In this document: positions 45,726 through 57,460 of the stretch, one piece after another
Numbering within the stretch: position 1 is the first letter of the stretch
Layout of the letters: the number at the start of each line of letters is the position of its first letter
From: Megascapheus bottae
Taxonomy: Eukaryota > Chordata > Mammalia > Rodentia > Geomyidae
Direction of reading: 5' to 3'
NCBI GenBank assembly: GCA_024803745.1
Contig: JANJXV010000004.1
Span: 52,828,358-52,892,357 of the forward strand
Length of the DNA: 64,000 bases
Made by a program: the position numbers and the translations under genes
The notes under the pieces: generated by a model
The model's input: only the letters and a program-made list of their open reading frames with translations
What the model was told of the DNA's origin: nothing
Database searches by the model: none

Positions 45726-45902
45726 TAAATTCCCATTGTTGACATAGCATTGAAGGAGATGCTACTGTCTTTATCGCCTGCACTGCCTTGGCCCTCATTT
45801 CCCATTTGTGGAAAGGATTCCTATTCTTAGTTTTCCTTGAGAATCTGTGTCTTCAGAAAATCTTCAATTACTTAATCTATCCCAGAAAAGTTAAAAAGCT
45901 AC

Positions 45903-47196
45903 TTGGTATTCACTTTTATTTTTTTTTATTTTTTATTGTAATTAGTAAAAGGGTTACATGATATTTGCCAGATAGAAGGTGCATTAATTCACATACATTG
46001 ATACCCTTTCACATGTCTTGGTACCCATTTCCCTCCCCCCATACACCCCCCACCCATCTTGGTTTTCCCCCCTTCCCTATCAAATTTCAAATATCCAAAT
46101 ACAAATAAATTCAATATATCAGATAACAAAGTGAGATACTATAACAATATGAGATAACCAAGGGACAGCAAAGGAGATGAGAGACAACATAGTACATTAA
46201 GGACAACAATCATTCATTATATGGCTTTTGTTTCAATATCCTGGAGGTCCTTTCAATTAGCTTCATACTATATGGCCTTATGTATCAAGATTTTGTTCTA
46301 TTACAGATCTCTGCTAGTAGAGCCCAAGGTTTCTACTGATTATGACAAATGAGGGAAACCATTGAGCCTATGTTCCTTTGAGTCTGGCTTACTTCACTTA
46401 ATATGATTTTTTCTAAGTCTTTCCATTTCCTAACAAATGGGGCAATGTCATTCTTTCTGACAGCAGCATAGAATTCCATTGTGTACAAATACCACAATTT
46501 ATTGATCCACTCATCAACTGAGGGACATTTAGGTTGGTTCCATATCTTTGCTATGGTGAATAGTGCTGCAATGAACATTGTTGTGCTAGTGGATTTAGTA
46601 TGTCCTTGTTTCTGGATAGTTGGGTAAATGCCAAGTAGTGGAATTGCTGGGTCATAGGGGAGTTCTATGTTTAGCCTTTTGAGGCACTGCCACACTGCTT
46701 TCCATAGTGGTTGAACGAGTTTGCACTCCCACCAACAGTGTAGTAGTGATCCCTCCTGGCCACATCCCCTCCAGCATCTGTTGTTATTAGTTTTCTTGAT
46801 CCTGGCCATTCTAACTGGAGTGAGGTGGAATCTTAGAGTTGTTTTGATTTGCATTTCTTTTATGACCAGAGATGTTGAGCATTTCTTCATGTGTCTATAG
46901 GCCATTTTTGTTTCTTCTTCAGAGAAGACTCTCTTTAAAAGTCTTTGGCCCATTTTTAATGGGATGGTTATTACTTTGGAGGTTAGTTTTGGAGTGATTC
47001 AATTTTTTGAGTTGTTGATATATTTTAGATATGAGGCCTTTGTCCGTTGTTTGGTTGGTGAAGATTTTCTCCCACTCTGTAGGCTTCCTAATTAATTTAC
47101 TAGCTATGTCCTTTGCCATACAAAAGCTCTGCAGTTTAACGCAGTCCCACTTATCCAGCCTTTCTCTGATTTGTTGTGATTTGGTACTCACTTTTA
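45903..47196 (-). mobile_element. 5'-truncated L1 (1.26 kb) with 16-bp TSDs, minus strand
   Basis: The L1 part is 45919-47180. Direct repeats ttggtattcactttta (45903-45918) and ttggtactcactttta (47181-47196) differ at one base. The element runs on the minus strand from mid ORF2 to the 3' UTR. Its 5' truncation lies at the motif ttgttgtgat, the same point as in the L1 at 40441-41664. Confidence 0.97.
46333..46953 (-). pseudogene. L1 ORF2 C-terminal open frame (206 aa)
   Basis: This is the best preserved ORF2 C-terminus in the window. Residues 1-58 precede a cysteine-rich motif CX3CX7HX4C at C60, C64, H72 and C77 ([18 protein letters not shown]). The conserved tail follows ([29 protein letters not shown] ... 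[23 protein letters not shown], then stop). A second piece of the same ORF2 lies in another frame at 46919-47191 (SQQIRERLDKWDCVKLQSFCMAKDIASKL), so a frameshift separates them. There is no endonuclease or RT domain. In intact L1 the cysteine-rich domain binds nucleic acid and is needed for retrotransposition. The initiator methionine here is chance. Confidence 0.9.
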
Positions 47197-47619
47197 ATAG
47201 AACACTTTTGTAAGCCCGGCACTTGGCATGCCAGGATTATGCATTTGGAGTGAAACTGGGCTATGTAATGGAACTAGAGAACAGGGGAGGAGAAGAGAGG
47301 GTGGGGAAGGGAGAAATAATGACATATCTGTTGCTTTTCTCATTGTGTTGCTAAGATTCTTTGTTAATATAGTCTGTGTCTGTGTTTGTCATTATTTACT
47401 CTGAGCAGTTATTTCATCATATGTATTTTAAAAGGCTCTGTAAGAAATCATCTCACCAAGTTTTCAAAATAATCATGAGATAAGAAAATTTAACCAAAAT
47501 GAAACACAGTATGCCTACAGATTTTGAGCCAGTAAGAGAAAACCTAAATGGTGATAACTCTGACTCCATAATCTAAGCATCACATTTCTTCCTTTATGAT
47601 ATTGTTTTGTTTATGATTT

Positions 47620-48170
47620 TTAAAAAATAACAGGACATGGATTTTACCATTTTTAAATTTTAGTGGAATTAAATACATCACATTGCCGTGCAGTCACTGC
47701 TACCATTTATATCTGTAACACTCCTTCATCTTCCAAAACTCAAACTCTATACTCACAGATAAATAAACCTTCTACCTTAATATCACCATCTACATTCTAG
47801 CTATAAATCCAAGTGAATTCTGCACTTCATGTAAGTGGAATCAAATAGCATGTGTTCTTTTGCAAAGGCTTACTTCACTTAACAAAGCCTTTTAAATGTC
47901 CTTTTGTAATCTGCATCGCAACTTCCTGCTTATCACATTTTATTTTCTCCTTGTCCATAGTTGTTTCCTACTGGGGCTATTGTGATTCATACTACTATGA
48001 ACATGGATATAAGTCTACCACTTCATGCCTCTATCCTGTGGATAAATCCAGAAATGGAATTGCTGGATAATATGGTAGTTATATATTTTTAACTTTTTCC
48101 TTTGATTACAGTTTCTTCATGTCATCATGAACACTTGTTCATTTTCTTTCTCAGCTTTTTAATTGTTCCA
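47620..48170 (-). mobile_element. Ancient L1 (L1M-like) 3' end, minus strand
   Basis: The minus strand reads through late ORF2 (complement of gaaatggaattgctggataatatggtag at about 48050 and ctattgtgattcatactactatgaacatgg at about 47980) into a long 3' UTR (complement of acatcacattgccgtgcagtcactgctacc at about 47677). It is strongly diverged, and an internal deletion is likely near 48100. Confidence 0.75.
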
Positions 48171-48245
48171 TGGTTTAGACACCATTGTTCTTTGACTTTA
48201 TGGGACTAGAGTATATTTAAAATTCAAATATTTAAATACAGGTAC

Positions 48246-48449
48246 ATAAATTGTTTTTTGCCCATCGTAGAACTTGAACTCAGGGCCTGAGCTTTTCCCT
48301 TGGGCTTTTTCCTCAGGACTAGTGCCCTACAGCAACTCCTTTGGCTTTTCTATGTGTGTGGTACCAACAAATCGAACCCAGGTCTTCGTGCATGCTAGGC
48401 AAGCGCTCTACCACTTGGCCACACTCCCGGCTTTATATAAATTATTTTT
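48246..48449 (-). mobile_element. IDL-Geo SINE with probable 13-bp TSD, minus strand
   Basis: The body at about 48259-48436 is the complement of IDL-Geo (gaacttgaactcagggcctgagc; gcatgctaggcaagcgctctacc; ending cactcccgg). Candidate TSDs are ataaattgttttt (48246-48258) and ataaattattttt (48437-48449), with one mismatch. Confidence 0.9.
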
Positions 48450-48450
48450 A

Positions 48451-48452
<2 letters not shown>

Positions 48453-48488
<36 letters not shown>
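48453..48488. repeat. (TG)n microsatellite
   Basis: A (gt)n run of about 17 units. Nearby ORFs containing Cys-Val repeats come from it. Confidence 0.96.
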
Positions 48489-48490
<2 letters not shown>

Positions 48491-50084
48491 AACACCACTA
48501 GAGATAGGCAAGTACTTTACCACTACACCTTCAGTTGTTTGGTCTGGTTTGTTTTTTGATATATAGAGCTATAAACTTTACCTATATTTGCATCAAACTT
48601 ATTATTCTATTCTCCTGCCTCTGCTTTTCAAGTGACTAGGAAATTCAGGTGTATGACACCATGCTTGAATCATCAAATTTTATCTTTAATGTTTTAACAT
48701 ACTGCTTCAAAAACCCTCTGACAACCCAATATTATATAAATATTTATTTTTTCATACTTCTTTAATAAATTTGGGATAAATCTCATAAAGGTGAGACTAA
48801 CCAATAATTTTTGGTATTGATGATTATATAATTTCCCAGTATAATTTAAACATCATCTGTACTTTCTTCACTGAAGTAAAATACTTTATTACGTGCTAAA
48901 TACTTAGATACAATGCAATACATATCTGGGATATATATGTGTGTATGTACATAGTTTCTGTACCATAAAAAATATTATGGATTCCTATAACTTCAAAAGT
49001 ACTTGATAGGGACAGACTCTCCATTTCTCTTGCTTATCTAAAATGCCCCACACTATTCTCACATTTGAAGTGAATACAGGGGTAACATAGTACCACATAA
49101 CTTAGTTTCCTACCAAATATATCACCACATTACTTAATACTACCAATATTCTTAATATTTGTGGTGATGAATACAAAGTTATCAAGGAAAATGTTAAATA
49201 TGCTTAAAAGTACTGGCAGAAATAAAGCCATGACTAATGTGATACATTTCAGTAAGTTTGTGTAAAATACAGTTTCAAAAACCAAGAGAAAGAGGGATTA
49301 GAGCACTAAGATCTGCACTTTTAAAAATAAGCTTTTTAATCACAGGAAGGCATTCACAGGAATTGGGTTCAATTTTAATTAGCACAAAGGAGTCAATAAA
49401 GCATTCTTCCCAAAAAGAGGAGGTCCCAGAATTACCATTATATATATATATATATATATATATACATACATCTGTATGTATAACCATTATAGTCTTCTAA
49501 CTATAGTTTCTTCTAAACATTCCTATAGCTGTTGTTCCTCTCAGGTTGTAGCAATAACTATACTTCATGATTTCAAAGACCATCATCTGCATTCTACAGC
49601 TTCTGTTCTGGAAATCACTTCCTAGTGGCGGAACCATCACTAAACTTGCATCATATCAACTAGCAAGTCTCTTTTTTGACCACTTTACCAAAACCAGGTC
49701 TAGTACTGTTACTTGCAACCAATATGAGTAAAAATTATTCTCTACTACACAAATAGTATAAGTAGAGGCCATAGAGGAAACTATGCATATTGTAAAATAT
49801 GTGTATCTCAAGACATCTTGCTAAAATGTCATTATTTAAGACCATATAAAATGATGCTTTCAAAATTAACTCCAAGAAATGGAAGCAAGAGGGCTTTTTA
49901 TTGTACTGTTTGTGGTTGTTTTCTTTCCTTTATCTTTTCCTTTCATTTATTTCCTTTTGTCACTGTATTTGATTTCTGTACCCTTTGTCTTATATATAAG
50001 CCTATCTGATTTGGGGATGGGAAAGCACAGAAACAGTGGGACAAATCTTGAACCAATTCAGCAGTGAACCCCACTACACATTAT
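48489..50084. other. Mostly unique noncoding sequence
   Basis: A (TA)n run lies at about 49439-49464. I see no gene or clear transposon otherwise. Confidence 0.5.
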
Positions 50085-50174
50085 GCGGGCCTAAGGTGGC
50101 TTTGAACCTCAGTCCTCAGATCTAAGCCTTTTGAGTGGCTAGGATTAAAGGTATGAGCCACCTGCCCTGCAGAA

Positions 50175-50200
<26 letters not shown>
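50085..50200 (-). mobile_element. 7SL-type SINE left half plus (TA)n, minus strand
   Basis: Positions 50085-50173 are the complement of the left monomer (ggtggctttgaacctcagtcctcagatctaagcc; ggattaaaggtatgagccacctgcc). A (TA)n run (about 50175-50200) adjoins it. Confidence 0.75.
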
Positions 50201-50206
<6 letters not shown>

Positions 50207-51160
50207 TAAATAGTTGTGGCCTTCAGAGGACAAAACTGGTCACCAAGAAACGGTGGCACTTCAGAAAAATTATAGAAGACTGAGTCAAGCTAATAGAAAC
50301 AGGATTGTATAGAAAGATATACTATCTGGTTGAATAGGAGTATAGGAAAAGGCAAATGATTTCTCATAAATTCCTCAAGATTATTCTTAGGTTATTTCCA
50401 CATATTAATTCAGGAAATGTTTGTCAAATTAATGAGCAAATTTCTAAACCATGTTCATTACTATTCAAAGTGAGGTCTAAAGACCAGCTGTCAAATGACT
50501 AAATATTTGATCTATCACAAGATAAGAAGCTTGCTCTAGAAAATAAGTTAATTAGGTCACAAAGCATATTGTTCAGTTCAGCTGATTTTTTTTTCATAGT
50601 CTGATTAGTTCTGTGACAGAGGCAGAACATTAATACATTCTGGCATAACCTTTTAGCATCATTAGAACCAGCACTTTGATAGTATATGTGGCTCTGGTTA
50701 AATCCTGAACAACAGCATGTTAAGTTTAATTCATCTAGGGACCCAGTGTTTTCAAGACTTCTCACAATATCTGTGAAATCAGGGCTGAACCAAGACACTC
50801 AGTGCGAGTGAGTTGTACAGCAGATATTTGTAGAAAGTAAAATGACGGTTCTAAGAAACAATGCACTTGGTTGATATATAGTAATCCCACAAGAAAATAT
50901 CATCCTTGAACTCAGAGAATTGCCTCTACTGACATATCTATATCCATAGATATAGATATAAATATATATCCAGCTATAGCTAGATTCATGACAATCTGTA
51001 GTGACTGCAAAAAGATAAATTGGGTTCTAATATCTGTTTAAAATATCTCATTCCTTGAACAATATTAAAAAATAGAAGAAAAACTGGATAAATTTAGCAA
51101 GCTGAAGAACTTTCTTTGAAGGTTTATGAATATAAAATGGCTTTGAGAAGTCATCCTTCC
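50201..51160. other. Unique noncoding sequence
   Basis: A TA-rich palindromic patch (ccatagatatagatataaat) lies near 50945-50985. No gene was recognised. Confidence 0.5.
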
Positions 51161-51161
51161 A

Positions 51162-51598
51162 GCCAGGCATGCTGGCTCACGCCTGTAATCCTAGCTACTC
51201 AGGAGGCTGAGATCTGAGGATCAAGATTCAAAACCAGCCCAGACACAAAAGGACCTGAGACTCTTATCTCCAATTAATCTCAAAAAAGGGGGAAGTGGGG
51301 GCCTGGAGTTTGGCCTAGTGGGAGAGTGCTTGCCTAGCATGCACAGAGACCTGGGTTTGATTCCTCAGTACCACATACATAGCAAAAAGCCAGAAGTGGT
51401 GCTGTGGCTCAAGTGGTAGAGCCCTAGCCTTGAGAAAATCCAGGGAAAGTGCTCAGGCCCTGAGCCCAAGCCCAGGACTGGCAAAAAAAAGGTGGGGGTG
51501 GGAGTGGGGGTTGGCTCAAGAGTAGGGTGGTAGCCCAGAGCTGAAGAGCTCAGGGACAGTGCCACTTGTATGGCTTCAACTGTCTGTATCAAAAAATT
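51162..51598 (+). mobile_element. 7SL-type plus Geo-type SINE split by a nested IDL-Geo
   Basis: The left half is well preserved at 51162-51288 (agccaggcatgctggctcacg; tgtaatcctagctactcaggag; gagactcttatctccaattaatctc). The right half resumes after the nested element at about 51511 (ttggctcaagagtagggtggtagcc ... gagctcagggacagtgcc). The host copy is older than the insert. Confidence 0.85.
51302..51490 (+). mobile_element. IDL-Geo SINE nested in another SINE, plus strand
   Basis: This is a full dimer: ID half 51302-51388 (ttggcctagtgggagagtgc; gggtttgattcctcagtacc) and Geo half 51389-51480 (tgtggctcaagtggtagagc; ggccctgagcccaagcccagg), tail ctggcaaaaaaaa. Probable TSDs are gggaagtggggg (51290-51301) and gggagtggggg (51500-51510), which differ by one base in length. 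Confidence 0.92.
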
Positions 51599-51640
51599 CA
51601 AATTACACAATATCTCACAAAGAACTTCATCTGATTAAAT

Positions 51641-53828
51641 AAATTCAAGTCTTGTCATGATCCTGTATTTAAAGAATCCTATAGACTCTACTCCCAAGCT
51701 CCTTGAGCTGATTCAAAACTTTGGAAAGGTAGCAGGCTATAAAATTAACCCTCAAAAATCAACTGCCTTCCTCTACGCCAACAGTGAGAGGAACAATTAG
51801 GAAAGCAACTCCTTTTGCAATAGCCTCAAAGAAAATAAAGTACCTAGGAATTAGCTTAACTAAGAATGTAAAGGACTTTTTGATGAAAACTTTAAAACCC
51901 TGAAAATGGAAATTAAAGCAGAACTAAGGAATTGGAAAAACGTCCAATGCTCCTAGATTGGAAGAGGCAACATCATGAAAATGACAATCTTGCCAAGGGC
52001 TATCTACACATTCAACGCAATACCCATCAATATCCCAATGTCATTCTTTACAGAAATAGAAGAGGCAATCCAAAATTTCATATGGAATCATAAAAGATCC
52101 CTTATAGCAAAAACAATTCTTAGCAGAAAGAACAGCGCTGGAGGAATTTCAATTCCAAACTTTAGACTCTATTACAGAGCTATAATTATCAAAACAGCTT
52201 GGTACTGGCACAGGAACAGGCCTGAAGACCAATGGAATAGAACTGAGGACCCAGATATTAAACCACAGACCTATGGCCACCTAATCTTTGACAGGGAGCC
52301 AAAAAAATAGAATGGAAAAAAAGATAGCCTCTTCAACAAGTTGTGCTGGCAGAACTGGTTAAGCACATGCAGAAAACTAAAGTTGGATCCTTCTTTGTCA
52401 CCCTGCACTAGAATTAACTCCAAATGGATCAAAGACCTGCAGGTAAAAGCCGACATTCTGAAAACTTTACAAGAAGAAATAGGAGATACACAAGGATTCC
52501 TTGGCACAGGTTGAAACTTTCTTAATAAGGACCAAGAATCACAACAAATCAGAGAAAGGCTGGATAAGTGGGACTGCATTAAACTGCAGAGCTTTTGTAT
52601 GGCAAAGGACATAGCTAGTAAATTAATTAGGAAGCCTACAGAGTGGGAGAAGATCTTCACCAACCATACAACAGACAAGGGCCTCATATCTAAAATATAT
52701 CAACAGCTCAAAAAATTGAATCACTCCAAAGCAATAACCATCCCATTAAAAGATGGGCCAAAGACTTAAAGAGAGTCTTCTCTGAAGAAGAATTAAGAAC
52801 GGCCTATAGACACATGAAGAAATGCTCAACATCTCTGGTCATCAAAGAAATGCAAATCAAAACAACTCTAAGATTCCACCTCACTCCAGTTAGAATGGCC
52901 AGGATCAAGAAAACTAATAACAACAGATGCTGGAGGGAATGTGGCCAGGAGGGATCACTACTGCACTGTTGGTGGGAGTGCAAACTCATTCAATCACTAT
53001 GGAAAGCAGTATGGCAGTTCCTCAAAAGGCTAAACATAGAACTCCCCTATGACCCAGCAATTCCACTACTTGGCATTTACCCAATCATCCAGAAACAAGG
53101 ACATACTAAATCCACCAGCACAACAATGTTCATTGTAGCACTATTTACCATAGCAAAGATATGGAACCAACCTAGATGTCCCTCAGTTAATGAATGGATC
53201 AACAAGATGTGGTATTTGTACACAATGGAATTCTATGCTGCTGTCAGAAAGAATGACATTGCCCCATTTGTTAGGAATTGGAAAGACTTAGAAAAGATCA
53301 TATTAAGTGAAGTAAGCCAGACTCAAAGGAACATAGGCTCAATGGTTTCCCTCATTTGTCATAATCAGTAGAAACCTTGGGCTCTCCTAGCAAAGATTTG
53401 CAATAGAGAAAAACCTTGATACAAAAGGCCATATAGTAGGACGCTAAATGAAAGGATCTCTAGGATATAGAAACATAAGCCATATAATGAGTGATTGTTG
53501 TTCTTAAGGTACTATGTTATCTCTCATCTCTTTTGCTGTCCCTTGATTATCTCATATTGTTACAGTATCTCACTTTGCTACCTGATATATCGGATATATT
53601 TGTATTTGGTTATTTGAAATTGGATAGGGAATGGGGGAAAACAAGATGAGGGGTGGGGGTAAGGGGGAGGGTAATGGGGACCAAGACATGTAAAAGGGTA
53701 TCAATGTATAGGAATTAATGCACCATCTATCTGGCAAATATCATGTAACCCTTCTATTAATTACAATAAAAAATATATGAAAAAATAAAACAATTGCATA
53801 AAAATGTTATAAAAAATTCAAGTCTTGT
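51641..53828 (+). mobile_element. 5'-truncated L1 (2.16 kb) with perfect 15-bp TSDs, plus strand
   Basis: The L1 part is 51656-53813. Perfect direct repeats aaattcaagtcttgt lie at 51641-51655 and 53814-53828. It starts just after the RT FADD motif (codons reading [20 protein letters not shown]), includes the rest of ORF2 with the cysteine-rich motif, and a full 3' UTR with the G-rich tract (about 53625-53680). The tail is AT-rich (aataaaaaatatatgaaaa) and extended by about 40 bp. Confidence 0.97.
51656..53371 (+). pseudogene. L1 ORF2 C-terminal half, frameshifted
   Basis: These are the remains of ORF2 downstream of the RT active site. Frame pieces include 51975-52310 ([21 protein letters not shown]...; [28 protein letters not shown]) and 52814-53371, which is open for 185 aa and carries the CX3CX7HX4C motif at C39, C43, H51 and C56 ([18 protein letters not shown]) plus the conserved tail ending SLICHNQ. 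Between the pieces the frame is lost more than once. It lacks the endonuclease and the catalytic RT aspartates, so it is inactive. Confidence 0.9.
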
Positions 53829-55054
53829 ATTTAATGATAATCCATTGAACATCATAGAGTAACACCAGATGTTTCCTTCATTGTTCTAGATTAATCCTTC
53901 TGTCCTAGGAACAACCTGAGATTGGCAAAGAACTGCTCCAATGATTCTGAGATCACATCCACAGTCCTTCCAGGGCTCTTAAAAAGTGTTAATGCCCCTT
54001 CTCCAAATTTACCTTAATATCCAATTTATCTAAAGTAGAATTGCACAAAGTCTATAGTGAATCTCTCTAGCCATGAAAATGGCATGGCAACCCAGACCCG
54101 GTATCTTCCAACAGAAACTGACCCTGGCAAGGAAGCAAGACATTATTGGGACTTTTCTTATAAATTAGAGTTCATCCTTCTAGCTGAAGTCAGTGTCCCA
54201 AACCTCACAGCTGCAGCAGAACAGGTGACTCAAACCTCTGTGCGCTGTACAAGGTAAAACCCTAGCCTCATTAAGAAGCAGACAACCTACAGTAGAAACT
54301 AATAAAGGTAAACAGTAATTTAGAACATTATAACACAAAGCAATGTCACAAGGGACCTTTGATAATAGATACTTCCAAAAGAGAAATATTGTCCAAAGAG
54401 AATTGGGAGGTTAGCTTGTCGGTGTATCTCGGTGTAGCAGTGACCATGGAAAATTACACTGTGATTCTAGAAGATGGATTCCAGTAATTTAGGCAGAAAT
54501 AACCGTAGGGCAAAGAAGGATTAAGTCCAAGTTATATTAGCCTGAGGAGACTTCCCTTGGGCAATATCTAATCTCTTTGCTGTAAATTCTATGCTCACCA
54601 AGCAAGCCCTTGAATTATTATTTGTTCTTCTGAGTGACTGACCCCACAACAAGGGAATGCCTAGTTGAAGAAAGGCTCCTGATTTTAAAAATCAGTTCTA
54701 TTTCCCATGGTAAATTGGAGCTGTGGCTTATAAATCATTCTCTTTTGTATTTTGTTAGAGAGATTCTATCCTTCAAACCCTGTTCCCCTTGACAAAATAA
54801 TAAAAGGGAGAGCTTGAAAGGAAAAAGCTAGGGCCTAGACACTAGACTACAATATCTCCATCAAGGTATAATCCCCATGAGGACTGGCCTAAATCTGTCA
54901 GCTGATTTTCCCTTCAATGGAAGCTTGAATACATGAGCAGTCCAACAGAAAATCCACAAAGTATTGCCCTGTTCTTTAATTGAACAGAGAGTCTCAAGAG
55001 AGACACTTAAACATAAGAGTTAAGATCTAAGGTTTTTTTTGAATCAGAAGTCTA
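53829..55054. other. Unique noncoding sequence
   Basis: No gene or clear repeat was recognised. Confidence 0.5.
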
Positions 55055-55190
55055 AAGATAAATCCTGGCTCCTCCTGCCAGCTGCGTGTCTGTGGGTGGG
55101 TCATGTAACCTCCGAAACTCCATAGGCTAAAATCAAACCAGGGAATATCTCTGAGAGCTGTTATAATCCTGACTGAATGTGTATCACATA
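55055..55190 (+). mobile_element. MIR-like SINE relic, plus strand
   Basis: Order: aatcctggctcctcctgcc, gctgcgtgtctgtgggtgggtcatgtaacc, gagagctgttataatcctg. It is diverged but in the order expected for MIR. Confidence 0.55.
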
Positions 55191-55669
55191 AGTCAAATAT
55201 TTTTTTAATATTTTGACCCTCTTTTCAAAGTATGATTTTCACCTTTAGCTAGAAGTTATCTACTGGCTTTATCAGCTACAGTGCTCCACAATAAATGATT
55301 GTGATTGGAGAGAATGGGAGAGAAGATTAAGCCAAAAAATCAGTGTCATTTACAATATCCTGTCTCGATACAGATTAAAACAGTGTGATAACCAAGCCTA
55401 GGCAAAGTCTGATTACTCTCTACTTCTTAAGTAACAATATCTTCACATAGTTCTTATTTATTTATGAATTGTTTATTTAAGAAAACTCAGCTAAAAATAC
55501 CACAGAACATTAATTTAAAGAGTAAGGAGACTATGTTATGTGAGGAGAAAAAAATCTGGGCTATATTTATTTAATGTAGAAATAAGAAGTCAGAGAACAG
55601 AAGTGGGAAATATTCACTTTCCTCAGATATTTGAAGGATTATACTGTAGAAGAGGAAATGGCATCTATG

Positions 55670-55835
55670 TACTTTTTACTTGTCTGTCTTTTCCATTAAA
55701 CTAGTAAATGCCTTGAGGGAAACAATTGTGTCTCATCCATCATTGTACTCCCAGAAATTGGTTTGGTGCTGGGGAACATTACAGGTACTCAATAAATGTT
55801 TGTTGATTGAATAAGAAGATGGATGGTTGGAAGAA
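55670..55835 (+). mobile_element. L2 3' end relic, plus strand
   Basis: Contains the L2-type end 'atgccttgagggaaacaattgtg', 'attgtactcccagaaattgg' and 'caggtactcaataaatgtttgttgattgaat'. Confidence 0.75.
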
Positions 55836-56094
55836 TGGAGGGATGGGGTGGGATGAGTGGGTGATCTGGAAAGAGATGATCAGATAGATGCATAGCATTT
55901 AAATCATTAGAAGATATGAATGTGAGAATGAACATTAGAAAGAGGACACTGAGATGAAACCAGTTTTAAAAAAAGGAATTCCTGTAGGCCACTCAGCTAA
56001 TTTATATTAATATTTGCTAGACACTCTTTCCACTGTCTCTCTATTCAGATCTGATAGAGCTGAGAGCTGTTATGGAACTTTGGGCTGAGTTGTT

Positions 56095-56283
56095 TCCCAC
56101 TCCCCCGCTCCAAAAAAGGAGTCTTGGAATAGATTTCTCCCTCCTGGCAGCTCAGACAGGCCCAACCCTTGTGATCCCTTGATCTTGGACTTACAGTTGT
56201 AGAATTATGAAATAATAACACATTTCTGTTAAGCTGCCCAATTTGTGGCACTTTATTTTGACAGCCTGAGCAGGTTAATATAG
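56095..56283 (+). mobile_element. MLT1-like MaLR LTR 3' part, plus strand
   Basis: The typical end order is present: 'cttgatcttggacttacagttgtagaattatg', then 'cacatttctgttaagctgcccaatttgtggcac', ending 'gacagcctgagcaggttaatata'. Confidence 0.75.
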
Positions 56284-56689
56284 ATGGTAAAGCCAAAAGA
56301 TAAAAGGATCTGACATTCAGTGTTCTAATATGAATCCTGAATTAAAACAGCTTACTGATCAAAAATGCCTCTACTGACTGATAATGGAATAACAAAGAAA
56401 ACTTCCAATATGTATAAGTGCTGAATTTTGAGGACTTGTTTGTTATAGCAGCAAGCATTAGTTAACAGCAAAATTAAGTAAATAATTTCACCAGAGAGAA
56501 CTCTGGGGTTATTTTGTATGATGCAAATATAAAGTTATAATAGAAAAAAAGAGTGCCATCCATGTAAAAATTTTGAATTAAACAATTCAAGAAAATCCTC
56601 TCTTCCTCAGATATAAATTTACTCTCTTGTATATTTGGAGATTGAATCATTAGAAAGATAATTAAAGTGAGATTTTTGAGGTGATTGAC

Positions 56690-56898
56690 TCCAATATAGC
56701 TAGTATTTCTCATAAGAAGAGAAGACAAGAAGAAAAATATACTGAAGACAACTACAGACCAAGGAGAGAGGCCCTAAGGAAAACCGAGCTGCTGACACTT
56801 TGATCTTGGACTTGCAATTGTCCCAACTCTAAAGAAACCAAATTTTATTATCCAAGGCTGTGGTATTTGTTATGCCAGCCACGGGAAACTAACACAGA
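56690..56898 (+). mobile_element. MLT1-like MaLR LTR 3' part, plus strand
   Basis: A second copy of the same kind of LTR end: 'aggagagaggccctaaggaaaacc', 'gacactttgatcttggacttgcaattg', 'ggctgtggtatttgttatgccagcc', ending 'ggaaactaacacag'. It lies about 400 bp beyond the copy at 56095 in the same orientation. Confidence 0.75.
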
Positions 56899-57212
56899 CT
56901 CAAAGCCATTTCTCTCATGCAATGGATGATGCATCAGCTTAGTTGACATCAGTAAATGAGGCACTCTGCTTGGCATACAAACTAGAGATATATAGCTATT
57001 GCTAGTGTGAATCTTATATGCATTTTGGTACGTCCCTGTTACAATACCATATCTTTGCACGTAAGCCTCAAAGCAGTAATGTAGGACTCCTGTCCTCTAG
57101 GATAGTCTTTGGCAGATTTAGCAACCTACCCACACACAGCCACACACTACTCTGGTAAGTGGAAGAGCCATACTATCAGAAGCCGAGTCTTCATTCTCTA
57201 CAAATGGGAACA

Positions 57213-57460
57213 GATGTTAATTGAGCGCATACTATGTGCCAGCACTATGCTGTGAGCTTTATATTCATGATGTGATTTAGACCCACAGCAATCACATGTG
57301 GTAGCAGTCACCATTAATCCCCACTTTGTAGAAACTGAGGATTTCCCAGGGTGAGTAAGTCACCTGTGATCATATGCTATGTGATGATATTTGACTTTGA
57401 ACCACAGCCACCTCCCTCCAGAGCCTGCATATTTAACCACTGCACCTACTGACTCCCTGT
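57213..57460 (-). mobile_element. MIR SINE relic, minus strand
   Basis: On the plus strand it shows the full MIR complement order: 'gttaattgagcgcatactatgtgccagcac', 'aatccccactttgtagaaactgagg', 'gagtaagtcacctgtgatc', and 'tttgaaccacagccacctccctccagagcctgc...taaccactgcacc'. Confidence 0.8.

Noticed and set aside
51365..51610. 81-aa minus-strand ORF over a SINE
   Set aside because: Its sequence (LGLGSGPEHFPWIFSRLGLYHLSHSTTSGF) recurs antisense to other IDL-Geo copies, for example at 35935-36234, so it is a repeat translation.
52271..52687. 138-aa minus-strand ORF
   Set aside because: It is the antisense shadow of the plus-strand L1 ORF2 (the same peptide MRPLSVVWLVKIFSHSVGFLINLLAMSF appears at 47031 on the plus strand over a minus-strand L1).
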